A DNA stretch of 50,862 nt from an uncultured bacterium. GTDB lineage: Bacteria; Actinomycetota; Coriobacteriia; Coriobacteriales; Coriobacteriaceae. Shown here piece after piece: positions 40,861 through 48,454 of the stretch (positions within the stretch are counted from its first letter, which is position 1; each line of letters begins with the position of its first letter). The stretch covers positions 1 through 50,862 of the forward strand of contig CATWBO010000014.1 in assembly GCA_958349055.1 (NCBI GenBank), in the 5' to 3' direction. The translations under genes were made by a program, and so were the position numbers. The notes under the pieces were generated by a model. That model saw only the letters and a list, made by a program, of their open reading frames with translations. It was not told the DNA's origin and ran no database searches.

Positions 40861-42174
40861 TTAGTGCTCGGGAGTCAGGATCACCAGGACATCGTGCTCA
40901 AAGGGATGCTGAGCTACGCGCACGGTGCCGTCGCCGTTATCGCGAACGGGCAGCTTGGCAATGCGCTTGGCCTCCATGTCGAGGGCCGTCGCCGACCAGC
41001 CGCGCGCACTATCGAGCTTAAACGTAAGCGCCGTGGTGCGCGGCAGATAGGTAACGACACGCTCGCCGATGCGTGCCACGCGGATTGCCTCGCGCGCGTC
41101 GTCGAGCAGCTCCTGTGCCGGGATAACGGCGAGGGCGTCATCGCACGCCGTGGCACCCAGGCCGGCAAGCACATGCTCGATGGCGGCAAAGTCCCACACG
41201 CCCGCAAACTGCAGGCACTCCTGCCAGCGGAACGGCATGTCGAAGCCCTCGCCCAGCACCGAGCCCTGGCTCTTGCTGGTCTGCCAGTTCCACACGCCAT
41301 GCGCGCCGTAGGTCACGCCGGCGCTGGCGCCGGCAAGGATCGACGACCACACGCTCGCACGGCAGTCCTGCGCGGTAAAACGCCAGTACACATTGCGCGA
41401 TGCACCCATCTGCTCGTAGCAGGGCTCGGAATTGACCATCGGCTTTTTGGGATAGTTGGCGATAAAGTCCTGCGGCAGGCGCCAAGCCTCGGGCTGGCCC
41501 TCGTAGTTGTGGCCGGGCTGGAACATGTAGAAGTCCAGACGGTCCAGATACTGCGCGGGAATCGTGCGGTTTCCGCGGTTGATGTGCATGGTACGCAGAG
41601 CCTCGGGCGCGCGCTTTGCAACCTCGTCGAGCGCATCCTCGTAATAGGCAATCGCCTCGTCGCCGGCAAAGTCGGTATCACCCGTCACCACATAGACGGG
41701 ATCGAACTCGCCCAGGTTCTCGACGACGCGGGCAACATGGGCACGGACCTCATCGCGCGGCATAACCTCGGCACCGCAACGCTCGGCAATCTTGGCGCCC
41801 CAGGTACCGGGCACGTAGTTGCACCACATGAGCACGAGCGCCGGGCGGATGCCGTGCTCGACGGCAGCGCGGCACATGGCAGCGGCGCGGTCCCAATAGG
41901 CCTGGTTGGGCCGGGACCAATCAAAGTGCACGCCATCCTCGCTGGCATAGGGCCAAATACCCAGATCGGGGCAGCATCGATCCCACTGCGGCAGCGTGTT
42001 GATCTGCAGCACGTTTATGCCCTGCTCGGCGCGACGGGTCAGATAGTAATCCCAGTCGGCCTCGGAGATGCTGGTAAACGCACTCCAGCACGTATCGGCA
42101 AACCAAAAGAACGGCTTGCCCTCGCACAAAAAACCGTCCTGACGACCGTTGACGGTCAGCTTTCCCAAACTCAT
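40861..42174 (-). CDS. DUF4038-type glycoside hydrolase
   Basis: A 437-residue cytoplasmic TIM-barrel protein. The N-terminus FLCEGKPFFWFADTCWSAFT and RRAEQGINVLQINTLPQWD are the DUF4038 pattern, shared with GH140 apiosidase-like enzymes. Later parts include PVYVVTGDTDFAGDEAI, PMVNSEPCYEQMG and AGVTYGAHGVWNW, followed by a beta-sandwich C-terminal domain. It probably cleaves a plant-type glycan or oligosaccharide; the substrate is not known. The ATG at 42174 lies 7 bases after AAGGAC; the alternative ATG at 42180 is too close. It is 211 bases downstream of the PTS gene, separated by a terminator-like hairpin. Confidence 0.82.
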   Translation of the reverse strand: MSLGKLTVNGRQDGFLCEGKPFFWFADTCWSAFTSISEADWDYYLTRRAEQGINVLQINTLPQWDRCCPDLGIWPYASEDGVHFDWSRPNQAYWDRAAAMCRAAVEHGIRPALVLMWCNYVPGTWGAKIAERCGAEVMPRDEVRAHVARVVENLGEFDPVYVVTGDTDFAGDEAIAYYEDALDEVAKRAPEALRTMHINRGNRTIPAQYLDRLDFYMFQPGHNYEGQPEAWRLPQDFIANYPKKPMVNSEPCYEQMGASRNVYWRFTAQDCRASVWSSILAGASAGVTYGAHGVWNWQTSKSQGSVLGEGFDMPFRWQECLQFAGVWDFAAIEHVLAGLGATACDDALAVIPAQELLDDAREAIRVARIGERVVTYLPRTTALTFKLDSARGWSATALDMEAKRIAKLPVRDNGDGTVRVAQHPFEHDVLVILTPEH

Positions 42175-42311
42175 CTGCATGTCCTTTCGCTCGATAAAGG
42201 AATTGCGAACCGGCAGAAGCTTTCGCGGAAACCCCTGGTGCAAAAGCCCCTGTCGCTTAGCAAGCCCTTGTGGGCGGGCATCTCCCGTCCCAATCAGTCT
42301 ACCTTGCAAGA

Positions 42312-42345
42312 AGGACCCCGCCGGGCTTGCGCCTGACGGGGCCCT
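42312..42345 (-). terminator. Terminator-like hairpin after the PTS gene
   Basis: GGACCCCGCCGGGC and GCCTGACGGGGCCC pair with a few mismatches around TTGC. The minus strand continues into CTTCTTGC. It lies 41 bases past the PTS stop codon. Confidence 0.6.
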
Positions 42346-42385
42346 CTCGTGTAGGTAAGGTCGTAGTCGACCGAATGGCTTGGCC

Positions 42386-43813
42386 TTAGGCCTCCATCTC
42401 GGCGAGCTCCTCCTTGGAGAAGCCGGCGACGAAGACGACGGCAGCGGCGATGACAAAGGAGATTGCCATACCGACGATAGCCCAGACGGTGTTCATCTGG
42501 CCACCCTGCAGGTAGTTGGTGAAGACCAGGAAGTTGGAGGCACCGCCGGCGAGGTAGTAGGTAACACCCATGAGGCCGGAGAACACAGCGCCGATAGCAC
42601 CGCCGATGAACATACCGAACATGGTGCGACGGAAGCGCATGAGGATACCGAAGAGCGCGGGCTCGGTGACGCCGCCGGCGATGGCGGAGATGACGTAGCC
42701 CAGAGCGAGACCCTTCTCGTCGGGGTTCTTCATCTTGAGGAAGGCACCGAAGGCGCAGCCCCAGACAGCGGCCATAGCGCAGTTGGTGGAGACGAAGACG
42801 AAGGGATCGTAGCCGGCGGCGATGATCTGAACCTGAGCGAGCAGGATGACGGGCATGTGCATGCCGCAGACCACGAAGAGCTGCCAGAAGGCGCCGAGGA
42901 CGGCCATGACGAGCAGGATGCCGATGCCACCCATGTCAGCGAGACCGAAGAGGGCGTTAGCGATGAGGCTACCGATCTCGTTGCCGAGCGGGGCGAGGAC
43001 GATGAAGGCGATGGGGATGGTGACGATCATGGTGCAGAACGGCGTGAAGACCGTGGAGAGCACGTCGGGCATGACCTTCTTAAAGAACTTCTCGACGAAG
43101 TAGAGGACCGGCACCGAAAGGATGATCGGCAGGACGGACTGCTGATAGTTTGCAGCGGCGATCTGGATGCCGTAGACGGAGATGATTCCGCCGCCATCCT
43201 GGGTCGCGACGCTCACGACGGACGGGGCCATGAGGGCGCCGCCGAGGAGCATGCCCAGAACCGGGGAGGCGCCGAGCTTCTTAGCAGCGGCATAGCCCAG
43301 GTAGATGGGGATAAAGGTAAACGTGGCCTCGTACAGGGTGGTGTAGAGGAACGTGTAGGTCGGGTCGGTATCGGAAAGGACGCCGAGCATGGTGGGGCCG
43401 AGGACCGCAGCGATGGTGCGGAACAGACCGCCGGCCATGAGCAGCGGGATCAGCTGGGTCATGGAGCCCGACAGATAGTCGAGGATGATGTTGGGCAGGT
43501 TCTTGAGCTCGAACTTCTCCTTGGGAGCATCGAGGTTCTCGTCGACTGCGGCACCCTGCTTGACGCCGGAGATGGCGACGAACTCGGCGAGCACCTTGGG
43601 CACGTTCTGGCCGATGATGACCTGGAGCTGGCTGCCGGCGAACTGGCAACCCAGAACACCCTTGACCTTCTTGATCTTCTCCACGTCGGCCTTGTTGTTG
43701 TCCTTGAGCGTCAGACGCAGGCGCGTCATGCAGTTGGTGGCGACGGTGACGTTCCCCGCACCGCCCACGAGCTCGAGGACATCGGTGGCAATCTGCTTGT
43801 TATCTACTGCCAT
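42386..43813 (-). CDS. PTS beta-glucoside-family IIBC transporter
   Basis: A 475-residue permease. The IIB domain (about 1-85) has the phosphorylated Cys28 in TNCMTRLRLTLKDN and GVLGCQFAGSQLQVIIG. The IIC domain (about 105-465) has some ten membrane segments with GGLFRTIAAVLGP, PIYLGYAAAKKLG and AIAGGVTEPALFGI, the last being the sugar-binding GITEP-type motif. The IIA domain of BglF is missing, so a separate IIA is required; the protein at 27138 is the candidate. It imports and phosphorylates a beta-glucoside or a related disaccharide. The ATG at 43813 follows GGGGAGGGG. The leader has a small hairpin at 43837-43862. Confidence 0.92.
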   Translation of the reverse strand: MAVDNKQIATDVLELVGGAGNVTVATNCMTRLRLTLKDNNKADVEKIKKVKGVLGCQFAGSQLQVIIGQNVPKVLAEFVAISGVKQGAAVDENLDAPKEKFELKNLPNIILDYLSGSMTQLIPLLMAGGLFRTIAAVLGPTMLGVLSDTDPTYTFLYTTLYEATFTFIPIYLGYAAAKKLGASPVLGMLLGGALMAPSVVSVATQDGGGIISVYGIQIAAANYQQSVLPIILSVPVLYFVEKFFKKVMPDVLSTVFTPFCTMIVTIPIAFIVLAPLGNEIGSLIANALFGLADMGGIGILLVMAVLGAFWQLFVVCGMHMPVILLAQVQIIAAGYDPFVFVSTNCAMAAVWGCAFGAFLKMKNPDEKGLALGYVISAIAGGVTEPALFGILMRFRRTMFGMFIGGAIGAVFSGLMGVTYYLAGGASNFLVFTNYLQGGQMNTVWAIVGMAISFVIAAAVVFVAGFSKEELAEMEA

Positions 43814-43862
43814 GGGACCCCTCCCCATATCATCGTGTGCCTACTCGTTTGGGCGTAGGCAC

Positions 43863-44240
43863 GCCTTTGGCTCGGCGACTATAACCCCTTACGGCTGCCG
43901 AACCCTTGGATACGCTGTCGTAAACAAAGTGTTTACTGAACGTTTACGGGCTTTAGTTTACACGGAATGCCTAATTTGTGGCAATTTTGCCGTATGCCGT
44001 CCGGTGAACGGTAGGAAATCGGGGGTGAACGTATTTGAGTGGCAGGGGATTGTCTATTTACCGCATTATTGCTATATGCCTATTTACGTGGTCTTTTACT
44101 TTGGCTGACGCCTCTGTATTTTGTTCACTCGTCAACAAAAGCCCTGATAGATGGTGATAAACGACTGTTTAGTAGTTTGTTGAGTGTTCATTTAGACCGT
44201 TTACCGAGTTCATCTGCCTGTTCTGTAATTCTGCATTACA
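43863..44240. other. AT-rich divergent control region
   Basis: This gap between the PTS and esterase genes is notably AT-rich compared with its surroundings and has no credible gene. It contains repeated GTTTAC or GTTTAG sequences on both strands, including the palindrome at 43920 and copies near 43942, 43956, 44166 and 44199. Promoters for both genes presumably lie here, but I could not fix the hexamers. Confidence 0.5.
43920..43936. promoter_or_regulatory. Candidate operator upstream of the PTS gene
   Basis: GTAAACAAAGTGTTTAC is a perfect 7-3-7 inverted repeat about 107 bases before the PTS start. The form fits a dimeric repressor site, for example of the LacI type, but no such regulator gene is in the window. 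Confidence 0.45.
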
Positions 44241-44254
44241 CTAAACATGTTTAG
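44241..44254. promoter_or_regulatory. Candidate operator upstream of the esterase gene
   Basis: CTAAACATGTTTAG is a perfect 14-bp palindrome 50 bases before the esterase start. Its half-site (TAAAC) is shared with the site at 43920, so one regulator may control both divergent genes. Confidence 0.45.
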
Positions 44255-44303
44255 ATTGTATTGCCGCAGATGTTTACCGCCTGCGGCGCAAGGGAGGCAG
44301 CTT

Positions 44304-45641
44304 ATGGAACTCAAATCGTGTACCTATGCAACCGTCACCACCTTGGGCGACTTTGGACCCTGGATCAGCAAGGTCGTGCTCGATTTGCCGTGCACCGTGC
44401 GCACCAATGACGTCGACGCGAACTCCTTCCATATATATGTAGAGCGCCACGAGCGCACGGGCGAGGTCCTGATGCGCAAAGAGCGCGGCGCCGGCCATGC
44501 CGCGCCTTCCGTGGGCTACGTCGACGTGCTCGCCGCCTATCCGTGCGATGAAACCGGCCGTAAGCTCGCCCTTGGCACCCATGTGGCACTCGAGGTCGCC
44601 GAGCAGCGCCTGACCAAGACCATCGAGGGCGGCGTGATGGGCTCGCGCATGCTCGATGACCAGCTGCGCGTCACGCAGCTTGCAGCCCTTCCCGGCAACG
44701 ACGGCGACGACCCCACCTGCGGCCTGGTCTTCGACACCTGCCGTGGCGACATCTGCCCCGCGCTCAAGGGCTGGAGCAATGCCGCGCAAAAGACCGCCGT
44801 CAACGGCATCGCGCTCGAGTACGGCTTCTTTGAACCGAGCTTTAAGGCCGAGGACTCGGCATGCTTCAATCCCTTCGCGCCCGAGGCCACAGTCGTGCCC
44901 CAAAAGGCTCCGCTCGTGGTGTACCTGCACGGCGCCGGCGAGGGCAAGGGCGCCACGCAGGGCGAGGGTGCCACGCGCGCCTATATCGGCAACCGCGTGA
45001 CGGCCATCAGCCAGGCGCAGATCCAGCGCTACTTTGGCGGCTTTGCCTGGGTGCTCGTGCCGCAGTCGCCCACGTTTTGGATGGACAACGGCGTCGAGCA
45101 GCTCGGCCACTCCAACCAGAGTATCTACTCCCCCGTCATTAAGGCGCTCATCGACGAGTTTGTTGCCGAGCATGCCGACCGCATCGACACCGACCGCATC
45201 GTGGTCGCCGGCCTTTCCAACGGCGGCTTTATGACGCTGCGCCTGTGCGCCGACTACCCCGATTTCTTCGCCGCAGGCCTTCCCTGCTGCGCGCCGTGGT
45301 ACAACGCCACGGACGAGGACGTCGCCGCCCTTGCAAAGACGCCGCTGTGGTTTACTCACTCCAAGGGCGACGAGCTCGTGGCCCCGCAGGAGACCGTGCT
45401 GCCGCTCACGACTCGCCTGCGCGCTGCCGGCGCCAACGTGCACCTCACGTACTTTAGCCATGTCGAGGACCTGACCGGGCGCTACCGCGAGGCCGACGGC
45501 TCGCCCAAGAAGACGTTCAACCATGGCGTGTGGATCCACCAATTCAACGACCTGTGTTATCAAGACTTCGACGGGGGCAACGTACTCATCGACGGCGAAC
45601 CGGTGGGCTGCTGGGAGTGGTCGGCCAGGGTCGATAAGTAA
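44304..45641 (+). CDS. Alpha/beta-hydrolase esterase with N-terminal beta domain
   Basis: A 445-residue protein without a signal peptide. Residues 1-200 are a beta-sandwich-like region (GPWISKVVLDLPCTVRT, NSFHIYVERHE). The C-terminal alpha/beta-hydrolase has the oxyanion strand PLVVYLHGAGEG, the nucleophile Ser in VVAGLSNGGFM, and FTHSKGDELVAPQE with a probable acid. A late FNHGVWIHQF gives the histidine. The type is that of PHB-depolymerase-like or feruloyl-esterase-like enzymes that deacylate sugars. The ATG at 44304 follows AAGGGAGG. It diverges from the PTS gene, suggesting joint control. Confidence 0.82.
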   Translation: MELKSCTYATVTTLGDFGPWISKVVLDLPCTVRTNDVDANSFHIYVERHERTGEVLMRKERGAGHAAPSVGYVDVLAAYPCDETGRKLALGTHVALEVAEQRLTKTIEGGVMGSRMLDDQLRVTQLAALPGNDGDDPTCGLVFDTCRGDICPALKGWSNAAQKTAVNGIALEYGFFEPSFKAEDSACFNPFAPEATVVPQKAPLVVYLHGAGEGKGATQGEGATRAYIGNRVTAISQAQIQRYFGGFAWVLVPQSPTFWMDNGVEQLGHSNQSIYSPVIKALIDEFVAEHADRIDTDRIVVAGLSNGGFMTLRLCADYPDFFAAGLPCCAPWYNATDEDVAALAKTPLWFTHSKGDELVAPQETVLPLTTRLRAAGANVHLTYFSHVEDLTGRYREADGSPKKTFNHGVWIHQFNDLCYQDFDGGNVLIDGEPVGCWEWSARVDK

Positions 45642-45652
45642 TCCGCCCCATC

Positions 45653-45777
45653 GCGGGGCCGAGGGCTTACCTCTGAAAATGTCCTCGGGCATGCGGCCCG
45701 GTTGCACTACGCGCTTCGCGCTGTGCAACCGGGCCGCCCCCTGCGGAATATTTTCAGAGGTAAGCCCTCGGCCCCGC
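45653..45777. repeat. 125-bp nested palindrome after the esterase gene
   Basis: Nearly the whole stretch folds back on itself. Outer arms 45653-45682 and 45748-45777 pair with little mismatch, a small internal loop follows, and the inner arms with GCCCGGTTGCAC and GTGCAACCGGGC close on GCGCTTCGCGC. The outer motif GGGCTTACC and the inner ACGCGCTTCGCG also occur in the palindrome at 126-195. It lies 12 bases past the esterase stop codon. Confidence 0.75.
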
Positions 45778-45906
45778 TGCGTTGACGTTGTTGTAGACCC
45801 TGGACGAGCGCTTCCGGCGGGCCGCCGGGTTGACGGCGATGGGGGCGTGGGTCCCGTCTTGCCTTGCGCGTAACTGGCTGAGATTTATTTGGTTGGAGCT
45901 GTTCTT

Positions 45907-47418
45907 ATGTCCCAAAAGTTGACTCGGGTGATTGTTACTACTGATATGGAAGTCGATGATATGAACTCGCTCGTTCATTTGGCTCTGTATCTTAACTTGC
46001 TTGACGTGCAGGCTGTGGTGTATACGGCTTCGCAGTATCACTTTCTTGGGGATGGGGTCCATACGCTTGGTGAGGTGAATCCGCATTGGCGGACTAAAGG
46101 GCGTCGCTCTTATGAGTGGGATGTTGTGCCCCATGAGCCTGATCCGCTGGCTGGGGAGCTTCTTGAGTATCGGCCGTTTCCTGAGCATTGGATTGAGAGT
46201 CTCTGGAGCAATGAGTATGCTCAAGCTTGGCCGCAGCTGCAGGCGAATGCGGACGCTGCCGGTGAGCCGGCGTTTCCCACGCCGGCTCAGATGATTGAGC
46301 GTACGTTTGTAGGCAACGTTGCCTTTGAGGGTGATGTGCGCGCGGAGACTGAAGGTTCGCGCGTGATTGCTCAAGCGATTTTGGATGATGATCCGCGCAC
46401 GCTTTGGCTGCTCAGTTGGGGCGGCATGAACACGATCGTTCGCGCCCTGATGAGTATTGCTGAGCGATATCGCGATACGCCTGAGTGGCCTTCTGTGCAG
46501 GAGCGCGTCTATCAGAAGGTGCGCGTGATGGGCGTTGCCGATGGTGTGGGGCAGGACAATTCTTGGCTCGACCATGGGCGCGAGCTTTTTCCCGAGCTCA
46601 TCTTTTGGTGCGTGCCCTATATGTACGGCGGCTACGTTGATGCCAAGATGGCTCAGCCCGATACGCTGCCGCTGTTTCAGGCTCCCTGGCCTGCACAGAA
46701 TCTCACCCAAGGCAACGGCCCCCTTATGACGCGCTACATGCTCTATGGCGATGGCAAGGTGTACGAAAACGAGCCCGAGCGATTCCAGTTTGGCAAGCAT
46801 GCCCGCTTGGATTGGGGCTTGGAAGGCATGCCCGCAATGCAGTTTGAGCGCGGCGATTTTATGGCCGAGGGCGATAGCATGACCTATATTCCGCTGCTGC
46901 CCTTTGGCCTGCGCGGTATTGATAATCGTGACTTTGATACGCTGCTCGGCCGCATGTTTCTGGACGGACATCCCGATTCGGATGCGCCTGCCGGTTTTGC
47001 CGCTATGGGCGCGTCGGTGGAGGGCAACCCCAATCCCTACCTGCGGAGCTATCAAGAGGACTTCGCCGCCCGTGCGCAGTGGTGTGCCCACGAGCCCGCG
47101 GCCTGCTCGCATCCGGCGTATGTTGCCGAGGTCATGGACGACCGCAGCGCCACAGCCGGCGAGCGCGTTGCCCTTGCGGCGACCGTCATCGACCCCGATG
47201 GCAGGGGCTTCGACGCGCATTGGGATGTCGCCATAGGGCCATCGAACTATGCAGGCGCCCAAGACCTGCCGCTGTGGCAGGAATGCGCGGCGGACGCCAC
47301 GTTCACCGTACCCGCCGACGCGCAACTCGGCGACCGCTTCGTGCTCACCCTCAGCGTGCAGACGCATGCCGAGCGCCCCTGCACCCGCTACGCCCAGGTC
47401 GCTATTACTGTCGCGTAG
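45907..47418 (+). CDS. Nucleoside-hydrolase-like protein (DUF1593-type)
   Basis: A 503-residue protein. The first two thirds have the nucleoside hydrolase-like start (VIVTTDMEVDDMNSLVHLAL, with acidic DxEVDD residues that could bind calcium) and WLLSWGGMNTIVRAL. A C-terminal beta domain (about 410-503, DRSATAGERVALAATVIDPD) completes it. This layout is found in DUF1593 proteins linked to glycan use. There is no signal peptide. The ATG at 45907 follows TTGGAG. Codons end in T often in the first kilobase and in C often near the 3' end, unlike most neighbours. Confidence 0.78.
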   Translation: MSQKLTRVIVTTDMEVDDMNSLVHLALYLNLLDVQAVVYTASQYHFLGDGVHTLGEVNPHWRTKGRRSYEWDVVPHEPDPLAGELLEYRPFPEHWIESLWSNEYAQAWPQLQANADAAGEPAFPTPAQMIERTFVGNVAFEGDVRAETEGSRVIAQAILDDDPRTLWLLSWGGMNTIVRALMSIAERYRDTPEWPSVQERVYQKVRVMGVADGVGQDNSWLDHGRELFPELIFWCVPYMYGGYVDAKMAQPDTLPLFQAPWPAQNLTQGNGPLMTRYMLYGDGKVYENEPERFQFGKHARLDWGLEGMPAMQFERGDFMAEGDSMTYIPLLPFGLRGIDNRDFDTLLGRMFLDGHPDSDAPAGFAAMGASVEGNPNPYLRSYQEDFAARAQWCAHEPAACSHPAYVAEVMDDRSATAGERVALAATVIDPDGRGFDAHWDVAIGPSNYAGAQDLPLWQECAADATFTVPADAQLGDRFVLTLSVQTHAERPCTRYAQVAITVA

Positions 47419-47441
47419 CAGGCGACAGGCCCACATTCGGC

Positions 47442-47488
47442 AAAGACTGTCTCCAACGACTAGTCGTTTAAGAACGTCCCCGATGACT
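47442..47488 (+). repeat. GTCCCC-frame hairpin repeat, isolated copy
   Basis: The frame is TGTCTCCAACGACTAGTCGT then TTAAGAACGTCCCCGATGACT. The arms AGTCGTT and GATGACT pair imperfectly, and the palindrome AACGACTAGTCGTT precedes. No structured element follows, unlike the copies near 2.7, 26.1 and 34.3 kb. Confidence 0.45.
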
Positions 47489-47497
47489 ACCCAGAAG

Positions 47498-47560
47498 TTG
47501 CGGTGGAATAGTTCCTGTTTGGGCCTCTAAGGCCGCCATTTAGGAACTATTTCACCGCAA
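47498..47560. repeat. TTGCGGTGGAATA hairpin repeat, copy 2
   Basis: TTGCGGTGGAATAGTTCCT (47498-47516) pairs with AGGAACTATTTCACCGCAA (47542-47560) with one G-T pair. The outer arm equals copy 1 at 40714, whereas the inner arm (GTTCCT against CGG there) differs on both sides. It probably also ends the nucleoside-hydrolase-like transcript. Confidence 0.65.
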
Positions 47561-47692
47561 GTTATTTGGGGATGAAAAATGGGCCATGTGTCCCAGTTGT
47601 GGAGACCTCTTGAGCCGTCTGGGTATCGTGAAAGATCGCGCGCTCCCCCATCATCAAAAGTGACACACGCTACCTGTTGATGGGAGGCAACC

Positions 47693-48430
47693 ATGGGCTT
47701 CTTTGACAAGATGTTCGAGAAGAAAGAGTGCGCGATTTGCGGTACTGAGCTGGGACTTCTAGGTAAGACCAAGATCAACGAAGGCTACCTGTGCAAAGAA
47801 TGCGTCGGCAAGCTCTCCCCCTTCTTTGGCGGTTATCGCTCTAGCACCGCGGACGACATTCGCGAGCAGCTCGCCTATCGCGAGGCCAATGCCGAGCGCC
47901 TGGCATCGTTCAATCCTACGCGCACGCTCTCGGCCGGACGCACCAATATTATGCTCGACGAGGACGCGGGCCTGCTGATCATTACCTCGCAGACGCGCTG
48001 GCGTGACGCCAACCCCGACATCATCGAGTTTTCGCAGGTACTCGGCTGCGATATGGATATCGACGAGCATCGCACCGAGATCTATCGTGAGACCAAGGAC
48101 GGCGAGCGCGAGAGTTATGACCCGCCGCGCTACGACCTGGATTACGACTTCAATCTGACCATCCACGTCAACACGCCGTACTTTACCGAGATCGACCTGC
48201 GCGTGAACGACTCCACCATTGAGCAGCGCGGGTCCATCGAGTACCGCGAGGCCAAACGTCAGGCAACCGAAGTCCGCGACGCGCTGGTGCAGCTGCGTCA
48301 GGAGACGCGCGACAGCGTCGTTGCCGCCAAGGCCCCCAAGACCGCGGTCACTTGCCCCTTCTGCGGTGCCACCACCATTCCCGATGCCAGTGGGCGCTGC
48401 GAATACTGCGGCGGCGCCATCGGCGCATAG
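47693..48430 (+). CDS. DUF4428-like protein with N- and C-terminal zinc ribbons
   Basis: A 245-residue protein. The N-terminal DUF4428-type treble-clef unit has CAICGTELGLLGKTKINEGY and LCKECVGKL (about 12-40). A central beta-rich domain (about 80-185) reads like a PH-type domain (NIMLDEDAGLLIITSQTRW). A C-terminal zinc ribbon, CPFCGATTIPDASGRCEYCG (about 222-241), ends it. The function is unknown. It starts a run of three co-directional genes with an SPFH protein last, and GGGAGG precedes the ATG. The 24-base gap to the next gene supports an operon. Confidence 0.85.
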   Translation: MGFFDKMFEKKECAICGTELGLLGKTKINEGYLCKECVGKLSPFFGGYRSSTADDIREQLAYREANAERLASFNPTRTLSAGRTNIMLDEDAGLLIITSQTRWRDANPDIIEFSQVLGCDMDIDEHRTEIYRETKDGERESYDPPRYDLDYDFNLTIHVNTPYFTEIDLRVNDSTIEQRGSIEYREAKRQATEVRDALVQLRQETRDSVVAAKAPKTAVTCPFCGATTIPDASGRCEYCGGAIGA

Positions 48431-48454
48431 CCCCCGGCACGGAAAGGACCGATC

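Noticed and set aside
42380..43858. 492-residue plus-strand frame opposite the PTS gene
   Set aside because: It is an acidic, low-complexity (D/E/G/H) shadow of a well-defined PTS protein.
45754..47436. 560-residue minus-strand frame opposite the nucleoside-hydrolase-like gene
   Set aside because: The plus-strand protein has a family-like start and an Ig-like end; the minus frame has neither and runs through the palindrome at its end.
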